DNA of 64,000 bases from Iningainema tapete BLCC-T55. Its GTDB lineage: Bacteria > Cyanobacteriota > Cyanobacteriia > Cyanobacteriales > Nostocaceae. The translations under genes were made by a program, and so were the position numbers. Numbering within the stretch: position 1 is the stretch's first letter; each line of letters opens with the position of its first letter. Location: positions 186,001-250,000 of the forward strand of contig NZ_JACXAE010000086.1 in NCBI RefSeq assembly GCF_014698965.1, given 5' to 3'. The notes under the pieces were generated by a model, which had not been told where the DNA came from, ran no database searches, and saw nothing but the letters and a program-made list of their open reading frames with translations. Of the stretch, positions 17,918 through 26,296 are shown piece after piece.

Positions 17918-17944
17918 ACAGACGCCCCAGCGGGACGTCTCTAC
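17918..17944. repeat. GTAGAGACG palindromic repeat, copy 3 (degenerate), supplies a stop codon
   Basis: ACAGACGCCCC-agc-GGGACGTCTCTAC, a shortened copy with one weak arm. The TAG stop (17941-17943, minus strand) of the upstream hmx-type gene is the TAG of its GTAGAGACG arm. Confidence 0.7.
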
Positions 17945-18327
17945 CTCTTCACCAAATCCCAAAACAGCATCAGTGAAACTAGCAGCAGCATTACTCCTGC
18001 TGCTTTTTCCACATTTTTAGGAGACAGTCGCGTGGTTATCCAACTACCTAACACTACACCTATCAGGCTAGTTGTTACCAATGCCACTGCTGAACCTAGA
18101 AATACCACCCAAGGAGAATGGGATTCGGCACTCATGAAAAGAGTTGATAACTGTGTCTTATCCCCAATTTCCGCAAGAAAGATGGTTAAGAAGGTAGTGC
18201 CGAAAGTTACTAAGGGCGAGGGCTTTTGTGGGCGAGTGCTAATTTGTGTAGTAGAAGCGTGATGAATCACGTCTGTAGAGAGGTGAAATTGCTCGTCTCT
18301 ATCTAAAGGTGGTGTGTCTAGTTTCAC
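17941..18327 (-). CDS. Half-size GDT1/TMEM165 family manganese exchanger subunit (with N-terminal extension)
   Basis: A 128-residue partner of the downstream half-exchanger. The core has the signature AEIGDKTQLSTLFMSAES and three helices (roughly residues 42-60, 75-98 and 105-126). The Glu and Asp of E-x-GD(K/R)-(T/S) are the presumed cation ligands. The first roughly 38 residues are polar and absent from most relatives. Part of this extension is encoded by a degenerate copy of the GTAGAGACG palindrome (18274-18300). The start is GTG at 18327 with no strong ribosome binding site, so a start further in is possible. The stop codon is formed by another repeat copy. Confidence 0.8.
   Translation of the reverse strand: MKLDTPPLDRDEQFHLSTDVIHHASTTQISTRPQKPSPLVTFGTTFLTIFLAEIGDKTQLSTLFMSAESHSPWVVFLGSAVALVTTSLIGVVLGSWITTRLSPKNVEKAAGVMLLLVSLMLFWDLVKR
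18274..18300. repeat. GTAGAGACG palindrome, degenerate copy inside the hmx-type gene
   Basis: GTAGAGA...13 bases...GTCTCT: the arms remain complementary over about 6-7 bases while the centre has drifted. It lies in the variable N-terminal extension of the protein. Confidence 0.4.
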
Positions 18328-18412
18328 TGGCTGTTGTTTTATTTCTCTGTTGTTTTCATATTTTTCTCATTTTCTCAGTATTTTTTACAAATTGCAACCC
18401 TCACATGCACTT

Positions 18413-18763
18413 TTAAAGATTAATAAAATGTTCAAAACGCACCATTTCCAAGCTACTGACGCCATAAACTCCTTCAATTTGTTGGCGACAGCACTCAATA
18501 GCAAAATCGTTGACATCTTCAGGTGCAACGCCGTACATATCTCCAAATATCTCTGTTTCTACACGACAAAAACGCGGACGATTAGGGTAGATACGACATT
18601 CTCGTGTTTCTTTGTCGTAATTTACACACCATCCTCCCTCACCTACCATGCTCAGATACAGAAGAAGTTCTTGTGGTGATAAGTACTTATCTAAGTCTGG
18701 ACGCTCTGCTGGATCGAGATTACAGCAAGCTCCACATTGCTTCACACATTGCCAGGTAGCCAT
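18413..18763 (-). CDS. YkgJ family cysteine-cluster protein
   Basis: A 116-residue protein with the cluster CVKQCGACCNL (residues 6-16), a second Cys pair in GGWCVNYDKETRECRIY, then RPRFCRVE and a late ECC. This is the pattern of the YkgJ/CxxCxxCC family (zinc- or iron-chelating, PF03692). Its biochemical role is not firmly known. It is conserved in cyanobacteria and is divergent from psb30 here. ATG 18763 is the only sensible start. Confidence 0.85.
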   Translation of the reverse strand: MATWQCVKQCGACCNLDPAERPDLDKYLSPQELLLYLSMVGEGGWCVNYDKETRECRIYPNRPRFCRVETEIFGDMYGVAPEDVNDFAIECCRQQIEGVYGVSSLEMVRFEHFINL

Positions 18764-18920
18764 TGTTTCAACCTTTTTTACACTGATATTTTACATTTTT
18801 AGATGTTTCCTTATACTTTTGTTAAGGAAATTAAATTTACTCGGCGCTGTCCGGATATGATAAGTTTTGAGTTTTACATTGATCTATTTATTTTTAATGA
18901 CAACAGGGAGGATAAGAATA

Positions 18921-19040
18921 ATGGAAGCTTTAGCAAACATCAACTGGGAAGTAATTTTTCAGCTCACCTCTGTTGCGCTCATCATGCTGGCTGGACCTGC
19001 AGTGATTTTTGTACTAGCATTCCGTAATGGTGATCTATAA
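18921..19040 (+). CDS. psb30: Photosystem II reaction centre protein Psb30 (Ycf12)
   Basis: A 39-residue single-helix thylakoid protein: [17 protein letters not shown], then [16 protein letters not shown], ending RNGDL. This is the well-known Psb30/Ycf12 sequence. It sits at the periphery of the PSII core and helps stabilise the complex. A strong GGGAGG site lies 10 bases before the ATG. The stop is five bases before a GTAGAGACG palindrome that may end the transcript. Confidence 0.93.
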   Translation: MEALANINWEVIFQLTSVALIMLAGPAVIFVLAFRNGDL

Positions 19041-19045
19041 AATTT

Positions 19046-19074
19046 GTAGAGACGTTCCGTCGGAACGTCTCTAC
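19046..19074. repeat. GTAGAGACG palindromic repeat, copy 4 (perfect), supplies the recJ stop
   Basis: A perfect 14-base-arm palindrome GTAGAGACGTTCCG-t-CGGAACGTCTCTAC between psb30 and convergent recJ. The recJ stop codon TAG (19071-19073, minus strand) is the TAG within the repeat's GTAGAGACG. Confidence 0.9.
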
Positions 19075-21131
19075 TGATCATGTGATTGTAACGATTGAAG
19101 AGCAGCTTGAATAATACTATGATATTGGGGTTGGGAAATATCAATTTCTTGCGCTTCTTGACGATTGTTTCCCAGTAAACCGATAGTTTTTCCAGGTTGA
19201 ATGACTAAGAATACCCCGTCAGAATTTTTAATTCTCAATTCGTGAAGAGAGCCATTTTGATAGAAGCCACAAGTGTAGTGGTGCTGGTTGTAATCAAAGG
19301 TGCTTCGCAAAGAAGTGGGTAGTGAGGGATAAAACAGGTGTGACTGAGTTGGTGGTAAGAAGCCCAGTAACTCTAACTCAATGGTAGTGTTGCCATTAAA
19401 TTGATTTTCTCGTAGTTTGTAAGCAACATCTACTTGCGACGGTAGAGGAAAGTAGTCGCGCCAACGCCAAGCAATTGCTTTGATTTTATACTGTTGATCG
19501 CCTATAGTTTGTGCTAACGTCATTTTGATGTGACCCTTGCCAACAATTTGCTGTTCAAGTATTTTAAGATTAGGTGTCCAAAAGATGGGATCGGGGTTAT
19601 CGATACCGCAGGGTTCTAAAATGTTAAGCTGTTGATAAAGCTGGTGATTGACTTGATTGAGATGGATTTGCGTATCTATTTTGACCAACGGTTTGAGGTG
19701 TTGCACTTCCAGACACTGGTTAGCAAACTCACTGAGGCGCATTCGCACAGCCTCTAAATTTTCTGCTGGTAGTGAAAATCCCCCAGCAGCTTTATGCCCA
19801 CCAAATTTTCCCAGTAAGTCTTGACAATATTCTAACGCAGCAAATACATCAAACTCTGGGATTCCTCGTGCTGAACCGCGAATTAAAGTATCCGATTCAT
19901 TAGTACCAATGAATACAGGTACACCGTAACGTTCAACCAAACGAGAGGCGACGATCCCAATTACACCATGATGCCAGTTTGGTTGCACAACAACTAACAT
20001 CCGATCCTCGTGTAGAGACGTTGCATGTAACGTCTCTACAATTGTAATCGCCTCCTGTTCAATTTGTTCGCACATTTCTTGGCGCTGTCTGTTAATTTCT
20101 TCACACTGCATTGCCCGCTCCAGTGCTATGCCCATATCATCTGTAGTTAGCAATTCAATGACAATTTGTGGATCGCCTATTCTACCTATAGCATTAATAC
20201 GGGGACCAAGGCGAAATCCAATATCTTCTGGCTTTAAGGATGTTGATTGCCCCTGTACGCCAGACATCTGAATTAATGCTTGTACACCTGGTAACTTAGA
20301 TTTAGGTAACAGATTTAAACCGCGTTTCACCCAGCTACGGTTGACACCAGTTAAGGGTGCTAAATCTGCGATAGTTCCTAGTGTAAAAAGTTCTAACAAC
20401 GAAGTAGATATGCCTTGATGTCCCATTTGTTCGGCAAGACATACTGCTAAAATATAGGCAACACCAACACCAGCAATACCTCGATAAGGAGAAGATTCGC
20501 TAATTAATTTGGGGTTGAGGATAGCATTAGCGGGTGGTAATTGTTGAGGGATATCATGGTGATCGGTGACAATCACTTTTAAACCAAGTTCTCTTGCTCT
20601 GGCAATTGGTTCAAATGCTGAGATCCCATTATCTACAGTGAGAATTAGTCCTATCCCTTCACGATGGAATTCTTCGACAATACGTTTATTAATACCGTAG
20701 CCATCGTGCATCCGGCTGGGAATAGCGTAATTTACATCACCACCCAACCAACGCAAACTACGCAAGAGTAAAGCAGTGCTTGTCATCCCATCAGCATCGT
20801 AGTCACCGCAAATGGCAATTTTTTCCTCTCGTACGATCGCTGATTGCAATAATTCTAAACTCATTACCAAATCAGGAAATTCTTCTAAAGCAGAAGGTAA
20901 GACAAGAGACTCTGGATGGAGAAATATTGTTGCTGCTTCTAGAGTTTCAATTCCACGATTAATCAACAATTGGCTAACTATCGGCGACAAATTCAGAGCT
21001 TGGGCGAAAGATAGCGCTAATTCTGTTTTAGCACGAGAAATTTGCCATCGCTGATTGGGCGATCTTTTAGTGCGACGAGGTAATTCAGATATTGGTTGCT
21101 TTAACACTGTTGAATCAATAGGAACTAGCAA
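19071..21131 (-). CDS. recJ: Single-stranded-DNA-specific exonuclease RecJ
   Basis: RecJ degrades single-stranded DNA 5' to 3' in recombinational and mismatch repair. The 686-residue protein has the DHH phosphoesterase motifs: DYDADGMTST (110-119, metal-binding Asp residues), VDNGISAF near 166-173, and TDHHDIP at 189-195. It also has the DHHA1 motif GKFGGHKAAGGFSLP near 441-455, followed by the OB-fold region. Near residue 370 the segment TIVETLHATSLHEDRM contains residues encoded by an in-frame copy of the GTAGAGACG palindrome. The start is unsure: the frame opens with TTG 21131 with no clear ribosome binding site and no ATG before the conserved region. The stop is formed by a second repeat copy. 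Confidence 0.9.
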   Translation of the reverse strand: MLVPIDSTVLKQPISELPRRTKRSPNQRWQISRAKTELALSFAQALNLSPIVSQLLINRGIETLEAATIFLHPESLVLPSALEEFPDLVMSLELLQSAIVREEKIAICGDYDADGMTSTALLLRSLRWLGGDVNYAIPSRMHDGYGINKRIVEEFHREGIGLILTVDNGISAFEPIARARELGLKVIVTDHHDIPQQLPPANAILNPKLISESSPYRGIAGVGVAYILAVCLAEQMGHQGISTSLLELFTLGTIADLAPLTGVNRSWVKRGLNLLPKSKLPGVQALIQMSGVQGQSTSLKPEDIGFRLGPRINAIGRIGDPQIVIELLTTDDMGIALERAMQCEEINRQRQEMCEQIEQEAITIVETLHATSLHEDRMLVVVQPNWHHGVIGIVASRLVERYGVPVFIGTNESDTLIRGSARGIPEFDVFAALEYCQDLLGKFGGHKAAGGFSLPAENLEAVRMRLSEFANQCLEVQHLKPLVKIDTQIHLNQVNHQLYQQLNILEPCGIDNPDPIFWTPNLKILEQQIVGKGHIKMTLAQTIGDQQYKIKAIAWRWRDYFPLPSQVDVAYKLRENQFNGNTTIELELLGFLPPTQSHLFYPSLPTSLRSTFDYNQHHYTCGFYQNGSLHELRIKNSDGVFLVIQPGKTIGLLGNNRQEAQEIDISQPQYHSIIQAALQSLQSHDQ
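20012..20039. repeat. GTAGAGACG palindromic repeat, copy 5, inside recJ
   Basis: GTAGAGACGTT-gcatgt-AACGTCTCTAC, 28 bases, within the recJ reading frame. It is translated without a stop because the frame used avoids the TAG. It falls in the loop between the catalytic DHH core and the HHGVIGIVASR region. Confidence 0.85.
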
Positions 21132-21275
21132 ATAATTCTATAGCAAACAAGACGTGTAGCGATTCTTCAGCAGATGCCATTATTGTTTAAATCATAGTGG
21201 CTAACGCATTCTCTAGGCAAATACGTACCAAAAAAATTGTAAACTTACTTTAAGTTATGTATTTTGGTTTGTCAA

Positions 21276-21830
21276 ATGATTAAGCGTCGCACTTTTTTGA
21301 GTATACTGTTTGCCAGTTTCTTTGCTCTGGTAGGTTGGTTGAGTTTTGTTCCCAGTTCTATGGCGTTGGGAGGTAAACTTCCCACAATTAATCAAGTTGC
21401 ACCAGACTTTAGTTTGCCAACCAACACTGGCGATGGCAAAGTTTCATTGTCTAATTATCGTGGTAAGTGGGTAGTTCTCTACTTTTACCCCAAAGACTTT
21501 ACTGCTGGTTGCACTATAGAAGCCCGTCGCTTCCAGCAAGATTTGTCCAAATACCACGAAAAAAACGCTGAGATTATTGGAGTCAGTGCAGATGATATTA
21601 ACTCTCATGCCGAATTTTGTGATTCGGAAGGGCTAAAATTTCCGCTGTTAGCTGATACCACTGGCGCTGTCAGCAAAGCTTACGGTTCTTGGATGGGTTT
21701 TATATCTATGCGCCATACTTTTATCATTGACCCAGAAGGTAGATTACGCGAGACTTTTGTTAAAGTCAATCCAGTCATCCACAGTACAGAAGTGATGGCG
21801 CGACTTGACGAATTGCAGCAAGCATCTTAG
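21276..21830 (+). CDS. Peroxiredoxin, Bcp/PrxQ type, exported
   Basis: A thiol peroxidase of 184 residues from ATG 21276, reducing peroxides with a conserved Cys. Residues 1-31 are a signal peptide (RR followed by a hydrophobic stretch and SMALGG), so it likely acts in the thylakoid lumen or periplasm. The core has PDFSLPTNTGDGKVSLSNYRGK, then the active site YPKDFTAGCTIEARRF with peroxidatic Cys79. PrxQ enzymes usually have a second Cys five residues on; here that place is Arg84. Cys115 (EFCDSEGLKF) is the only other cysteine in this region. Catalysis is therefore either 1-Cys or uses Cys115. A strong hairpin follows the stop. Confidence 0.88.
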   Translation: MIKRRTFLSILFASFFALVGWLSFVPSSMALGGKLPTINQVAPDFSLPTNTGDGKVSLSNYRGKWVVLYFYPKDFTAGCTIEARRFQQDLSKYHEKNAEIIGVSADDINSHAEFCDSEGLKFPLLADTTGAVSKAYGSWMGFISMRHTFIIDPEGRLRETFVKVNPVIHSTEVMARLDELQQAS

Positions 21831-21831
21831 T

Positions 21832-21866
21832 CAGATACCCGACTTCTGACAGAAGTCGGGTATCTG
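21832..21866. terminator. Strong hairpin after the peroxiredoxin gene
   Basis: CAGATACCCGACTTCT pairs perfectly with AGAAGTCGGGTATCTG around a GAC loop (16-bp stem), beginning just after the stop codon. No T tract follows, so it may be a dispersed hairpin repeat that protects or ends the message rather than a canonical intrinsic terminator. Confidence 0.6.
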
Positions 21867-21934
21867 GTTGTAGGCGCGATCGCTAAAATAGAGTCAGGCA
21901 AAAATTGTTCACAGTTACTGAGAAGGCGCATGTT

Positions 21935-22393
21935 ATGGATGTTGAACCTCAAGTCACTGCTCAAACTACTTCACAGAAGATAAGATTGACTGAACCTCCT
22001 ACTTTGGTAAAGCCTTTGGAATTGCTGCGAGATACAGAAGAGTTGCTTCGCCGCCCAACCGTAGCAATGCTAGTACCAATTTTGCCACCAAAGTTAAGTT
22101 CTGTCTTGCAAGCAACCTCGTCTGTAGCAGAAGATTTTTTAAAGGAGTTAGCATCGGTTGACATAGAAAAGATTAGCGACTTTGAACTGCGACCTGCAAG
22201 AATTAGAATTGGTTTAAGCTTTGTTGGTTTTGCTGCGCTAATGATAGTTGTCTTGCTACTGTACTTGAACACGCTACATCCAGAACTTAGTGCACAACAG
22301 ATACACAAATATTGGTATCAATATATCTGGTTTGTGAGCTTGGGTGTAGCGGGTATGTTTATATTGGGACGGGAAGCAATGCGTCCTCATTAA
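21935..22393 (+). CDS. Hypothetical protein with two C-terminal transmembrane helices
   Basis: I do not recognise a named family. From ATG 21935 the product has 152 residues: about 85 polar residues (with a Leu/Arg helix ELLRDTEELLRRP), then PARIRIGLSFVGFAALMIVVLLLY and, after a short loop, YIWFVSLGVAGMFILGREAM. A frame upstream to TTG 21905 adds 10 residues with no better ribosome binding site. It converges with the zinc-ribbon gene. Confidence 0.65.
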   Translation: MDVEPQVTAQTTSQKIRLTEPPTLVKPLELLRDTEELLRRPTVAMLVPILPPKLSSVLQATSSVAEDFLKELASVDIEKISDFELRPARIRIGLSFVGFAALMIVVLLLYLNTLHPELSAQQIHKYWYQYIWFVSLGVAGMFILGREAMRPH

Positions 22394-22412
22394 TATGCAT
22401 CTGTTTTTTGGC

Positions 22413-22634
22413 TTATATCATTTGTGGCAATTGTGCCTCAATCCATTCAGATATAGCTTCTCGTTTATTCATGCCAACAGTAGCAAGATCTTGTTTTGGA
22501 TTGTGAAGTGTTTTAGTAAAATGATTCCAAGTTAATACTGGCATCTCCTGCCAACAGTTGCGGCAAAACCAGTAAACTTCATGCCCTCTGATGTGGCGTA
22601 GAAGTGTATGAGAACAGCAAGGACAGTAATTCAT
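22413..22634 (-). CDS. Small zinc-ribbon protein
   Basis: 73 residues: CPCC (4-7) and CRNC (24-27) form a four-cysteine zinc-ribbon pair flanking a short basic strand segment. A helical C-terminus with EAISEWIEAQLPQM follows. It resembles short cyanobacterial conserved hypotheticals. It could bind nucleic acid or protein; no function is known to me. ATG 22634 is the natural start. Confidence 0.65.
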   Translation of the reverse strand: MNYCPCCSHTLLRHIRGHEVYWFCRNCWQEMPVLTWNHFTKTLHNPKQDLATVGMNKREAISEWIEAQLPQMI

Positions 22635-22985
22635 AATTTTTTGGAAATTTTATAACAAATTTGTGTTTTTAATTAGAAAAGTTAGTTAACAATTGGACTA
22701 CCAAGGGAAAACAAACTCTTCATGCTTTCAGCATATTGAGCAATTGTGAGGAAGTTGTGAGTAAAAAATAAAATATTCTAACTATTGTAACTAAATTTAC
22801 ACTTTTATTAATTTTTTTAAGTTAATTGATATCATCTGATGTTTCCTCACAAATTCCTCAAAAAGTTTTTCTATAAATAGAAATATAGGTGTAGTTACGA
22901 TGCTTTCCTTTTGAGCAACTGAGCGATCGCGAATAGGGCAGCGCTAGTCATACACCAACCACTGATAACAAAGGACGCTCTCAGT
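22635..22985. other. Intergenic region before the universal stress protein
   Basis: About 350 AT-rich bases, divergent, so it should contain promoters for both neighbours. A HIP1-containing segment GAGCGATCGCGAATAGG lies near 22920. I see no gene or clear repeat. Confidence 0.4.
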
Positions 22986-23519
22986 ATGTTTCAACAAATT
23001 CTCGTTGGGATAGACAACTCTGACATTGGTCAGTACGTTTTTGAGTCTGCTGTGTCTTTAGCAAAAGTTAACAATGCTAGCTTGTTAATATTGCATGTTA
23101 TTTCGCCTTTAGATGAGCAATATATACATCCCATGTTTTTACAACCAGAGGGTGTGTACCCATCTTTTAACACTGAAGCTATCAATTATCATATAAATCA
23201 ATGGGAAGAACTTAAGCAAGAAAGATTAAATTGGTTAGCATCACTGACAAACAAGGCAATTTCTGCTGGTGTCATAACTGAATTTACGGAAAGTATTGGC
23301 GACCCAGGGCGTCTGATTTGTGATTTAGCTCGTACTTGGGAAGCTGACTTAATTGTAGTAGGTCGTAGGGGTCGGAGTGGACTAAGTGAACTTCTCCTTG
23401 GTAGCGTTAGTAATTATGTGTTACATCATGCTCCTTGCTCAGTTTTGACAGTACAAGGTCAATTAAGTCATGCTCCTACGAATACCGCCTGTGAAGTAGA
23501 GCAAATAGCGAAAACCTAA
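22986..23519 (+). CDS. Universal stress protein UspA family
   Basis: A 177-residue single Usp domain. The N-terminal strand MFQQILVGIDNSD holds the ATP-contacting Asp. The C-terminal nucleotide motif GRRGRSGLSELLLGSVSNYV follows the G-2x-G-9x-G-S pattern of ATP-binding Usp proteins. The usual C-terminal strand CSVLTVQ is followed by about 25 extra polar residues. It acts in the cytosol in stress survival. It is monocistronic, with a GTAGAGACG palindrome 40 bases after the stop. Confidence 0.9.
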   Translation: MFQQILVGIDNSDIGQYVFESAVSLAKVNNASLLILHVISPLDEQYIHPMFLQPEGVYPSFNTEAINYHINQWEELKQERLNWLASLTNKAISAGVITEFTESIGDPGRLICDLARTWEADLIVVGRRGRSGLSELLLGSVSNYVLHHAPCSVLTVQGQLSHAPTNTACEVEQIAKT

Positions 23520-23559
23520 TTTTCTCCCAAATCCTATTTTTACAAACTTTTTTAACAAT

Positions 23560-23587
23560 GTAGAGACGCTCTGTGGCGCGTCTCTAC
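23560..23587. repeat. GTAGAGACG palindromic repeat, copy 6
   Basis: GTAGAGACGC-tctgtg-GCGCGTCTCTAC, 28 bases, just downstream of the universal stress protein gene, where it may serve as a terminator hairpin. Confidence 0.8.
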
Positions 23588-24456
23588 ATTTAAAAATAAT
23601 TTTTTAGTTATCAGTTTTACATTTTTCTCGACAATACATGTTAAACTAATATCAATTATCATCATAAATCAAGATATTATTTAATCAGTATTTACCTAAA
23701 GATTGACAAATTGATTAAGTTATGAGATAAATATTTATATCACTAAATTACTTGCATAAATTAGAGATAGCATTTGTAAAACCAACAAAAAATTGAATCT
23801 GCTCAAACTGAAAAGAATCTCTTCACAAGGGCTAATCGGCGATCGCAAGCCACAAGTACCCAAAGTAATGCAACAGACGCAAAGCAGTGAAGCAGCACTG
23901 TAAACGGGTTAGCCATGATGAACTTAAGCAACGTTTATGCTGCAAGACTCAATCGCTGCCCTCAGTCTTTTCGGCCTAAATGCCTCTTGGACAGTGGTGC
24001 AATGAAAATCTCTGTTCTCTACAGCTTCAAGTAACGCACAAAAATTTCAGTGGAACTACGTGTAAAAATTTGAGTTATATTGCCAATAAATGTATGATGT
24101 AGAACTGTATGCTAACAAAACCTGTTGCCAACACAGCAGTGTAGTGTTTGCATCTAAAGATTTGATTAAATGTCAACGGGCGATATTCCCAAGCAAGATC
24201 AGAGAAATATGGCGATTAGAGAATGCTTAGTTACAATAAATTTATATTTTGCTAAGCTCAAAACAGCACAAAGTGGAAAGCCGCTTTCATCTAAAGTGGC
24301 TTGGTGTTCATCAAAAAAGGGTTGGTCATCAACAGTAGCAAGCCTTTGAGGTTGTACCTTATTTTAACTTATGCTCAGATAAAAATCAGGACAATTTAAT
24401 TATAAAAGCACGAATTTACCAAAAATACTCCGCTCATTACAAACTAAGAGGTATCA
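23588..24456. other. Long intergenic region upstream of the LabA-like gene
   Basis: About 870 bases. Two very short frames exist (for example 39 codons from ATG 23915) but show no family resemblance or strong ribosome binding site. The CAAGCCACAAGTACCCAAAG stretch near 23848 and the region before 24457 look like ordinary AT-rich leader. The length hints at lost genes or a regulated promoter. Confidence 0.35.
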
Positions 24457-25131
24457 ATGTCTAATTTTACTAAACAAATAGATCACCATTATAGATTAAT
24501 AAGAGAGCAACCGCATTGGCCAGGAGAACGCCTTTTAGAATCAGGCGTAGCAGGTGAAGACAAGCACAGAGACTTGTCAGCTGACAAATATCATGACCAT
24601 GAAACGAATCGGGGCCGAGTTGCTATTTTTATTGATGGAGCGAACCTATTTCACGCGGCTTTGCAACTAGGCATCGAAATTGACTACGCTAAACTGCTAT
24701 GCCACTTAACCAATGGTTCAAGGCTATTACGTGCTTTCTTCTACACAGGAGTTGATCGCACTAACGAAAAACAACAAGGTTTTCTGCTGTGGATGCGTCG
24801 AAATGGCTATCGTGTAGTCACCAAAGATTTAGTCCAACTACCAGATGGTTCCAAAAAAGCTAATTTAGACGTAGAAATTGCTGTAGACATGATGAATCTA
24901 GCTCCTTACTATGATACAGGGGTCCTAGTTAGTGGTGATGGAGATCTGGCTTATGCCGTTAATGCTGTCACCTACAAAGGAGTTCGGGTGGAAGTAGTCA
25001 GCGTGCGCTCAATGACTAGTGATAGTTTAATTGATGTAGCAGACTGCTTTATTGAGATCGACACCATTAAACAACACATTCAAAAGGATTCTCACTCAAG
25101 CTACAAAGGAGCGATCGCCGTACAATACTAG
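24457..25131 (+). CDS. LabA/DUF88-like NYN-domain protein
   Basis: A 224-residue protein whose residues about 50-205 are an NYN (PIN-like) domain. The acidic residues expected for metal binding are present: FIDGANLF, then VDMMNLA, SGDGDLAYAVNA and a late DVADCF. NYN domains are predicted or shown RNases. Cyanobacterial relatives of this length include LabA, which represses circadian output through KaiC/RpaA in Synechococcus. The roughly 50-residue polar N-terminal extension is less conserved. The start ATG 24457 follows AAGAGGT at proper distance. Confidence 0.85.
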   Translation: MSNFTKQIDHHYRLIREQPHWPGERLLESGVAGEDKHRDLSADKYHDHETNRGRVAIFIDGANLFHAALQLGIEIDYAKLLCHLTNGSRLLRAFFYTGVDRTNEKQQGFLLWMRRNGYRVVTKDLVQLPDGSKKANLDVEIAVDMMNLAPYYDTGVLVSGDGDLAYAVNAVTYKGVRVEVVSVRSMTSDSLIDVADCFIEIDTIKQHIQKDSHSSYKGAIAVQY

Positions 25132-25244
25132 TACATTGCGGCAGAAATAAAGTTACCATTCAAAATGGCGCAAAAGGTGAAAATATAAGTCTTTTAGCTT
25201 TTGAATGCGTGACTTTCTCTCCGAGATGCTTGCCCCAAATCAGA

Positions 25245-25395
25245 ATGAATATTTTAATTATTGAGGATGAAGCTGAAATTGCTCAATTAATCCAACACTC
25301 ATGAGTTGCGAACACCATTGACAGTTGTGCGTGGATACTTAGAGGAACTAGCAGACGGCTCAATAGAACCCAATATTTTCTACCTTTGGCTTGAC
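25245..25395 (+). pseudogene. Relic of a two-component system (response regulator start joined to a histidine kinase H-box)
   Basis: ATG 25245 encodes MNILIIEDEAEIAQLIQHS, the first strand and acidic pair of a receiver domain, then stops at 25302. In another frame from about 25291 the same DNA reads SNTHELRTPLTVVRGYLEEL, the phospho-acceptor H-box of a HisKA kinase, with about 20 further residues. The simplest reading is one deletion that removed the rest of the regulator and the start of the kinase, followed by decay of the remainder. Confidence 0.6.
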
Positions 25396-26018
25396 AATAC
25401 GACCAATTGACATTAAGCAGTCATAACTACAAAGTTTCACAGCACAAGCGTAATCAAAACTGCTGTTTTTTATTGCATCATCAAATACAATATTTTTTTT
25501 TTAAAATAAATTTGTTCTTAACATTTTTTGTATTACTCAATCTACGAAAATTATACTACGCTCAACTTAAGTATAAAAGTGAGCGTATTCATTCCTATGA
25601 ATATATCTATATTTACAATATACAAATGTAATCGTGTCAAGACCCTTTTATTTAGTACTATGACTCTTGATATATGTGAAGATGGAGTACAAGTTGAACA
25701 AAATTAAACTTTTAATAGAGGAACTTTTTTTAAAAAAGATTTAAACTTTAAAGGGTTTTCCAGGAGGAATAGTAGTAATTTATCCGGATGAGTCATTATT
25801 TAATCGGTAAAATTTAAAATTAAGTGTAAGTACTGATTCAATAAATTTCGGAAATAGATTAATATTTAGCTCATTATGAACTAAATATTTTATATCTAAT
25901 TCAAGCTTTGCACAGTAGCATTTCAAACTTATCAGTAAAAATTGATGACAACCTGCAATAACCGAACTATAGTTTTGTATTTGGTAAATTTCAAGTAGCA
26001 ATTAAGGAGTACCAGGGC
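25396..26018. other. AT-rich intergenic region
   Basis: About 620 bases of low-complexity AT-rich DNA with runs of T and A (25483-25510, 25725-25745). The open frames on both strands have no plausible start signals or family similarity. I see nothing functional except the AAGGAG before the gene at 26019. Confidence 0.4.
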
Positions 26019-26294
26019 GTGAACAACTTTATCTTGCCATTGACTTTGAGTTACCTAGCCATCACTTGCTATTTTTTCAGCAACTGGTTAAGATTTTGCC
26101 TTAGTCATCCTAGTTCTTCTCCAGAAGATAAATTTTTATCTTTTGTTATGTTCATCATTACAACTATCCTATGGCCTGTGCTTGTCCCGATTTCTTGTGT
26201 AGCAATCTTTAGGACAAGGAAACTGGAGTTTAGTACGGCACTTCCTGTTCTTGTCGCCGTTTGTGCTTTGAGTCTAGCACTGTACATGAGTTAG
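26019..26294 (+). CDS. Small three-helix membrane protein, unknown function
   Basis: GTG 26019 follows AAGGAG (26004-26009) at a nine-base spacing. The 91-residue product has hydrophobic segments at about 4-28, 41-64 and 73-90, joined by short polar loops ([15 protein letters not shown]). Similar short membrane proteins are common in filamentous cyanobacteria, but I cannot name the family. It ends two bases before the convergent protease relic. Confidence 0.6.
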   Translation: MNNFILPLTLSYLAITCYFFSNWLRFCLSHPSSSPEDKFLSFVMFIITTILWPVLVPISCVAIFRTRKLEFSTALPVLVAVCALSLALYMS

Positions 26295-26296
26295 AG

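Noticed and set aside
25407-26001. Frames of 73-74 codons in AT-rich DNA (one on each strand)
   Set aside because: Composition is that of low-complexity AT DNA (runs of Phe, Tyr, Ile, Lys), with no ribosome binding site and no resemblance to known proteins.
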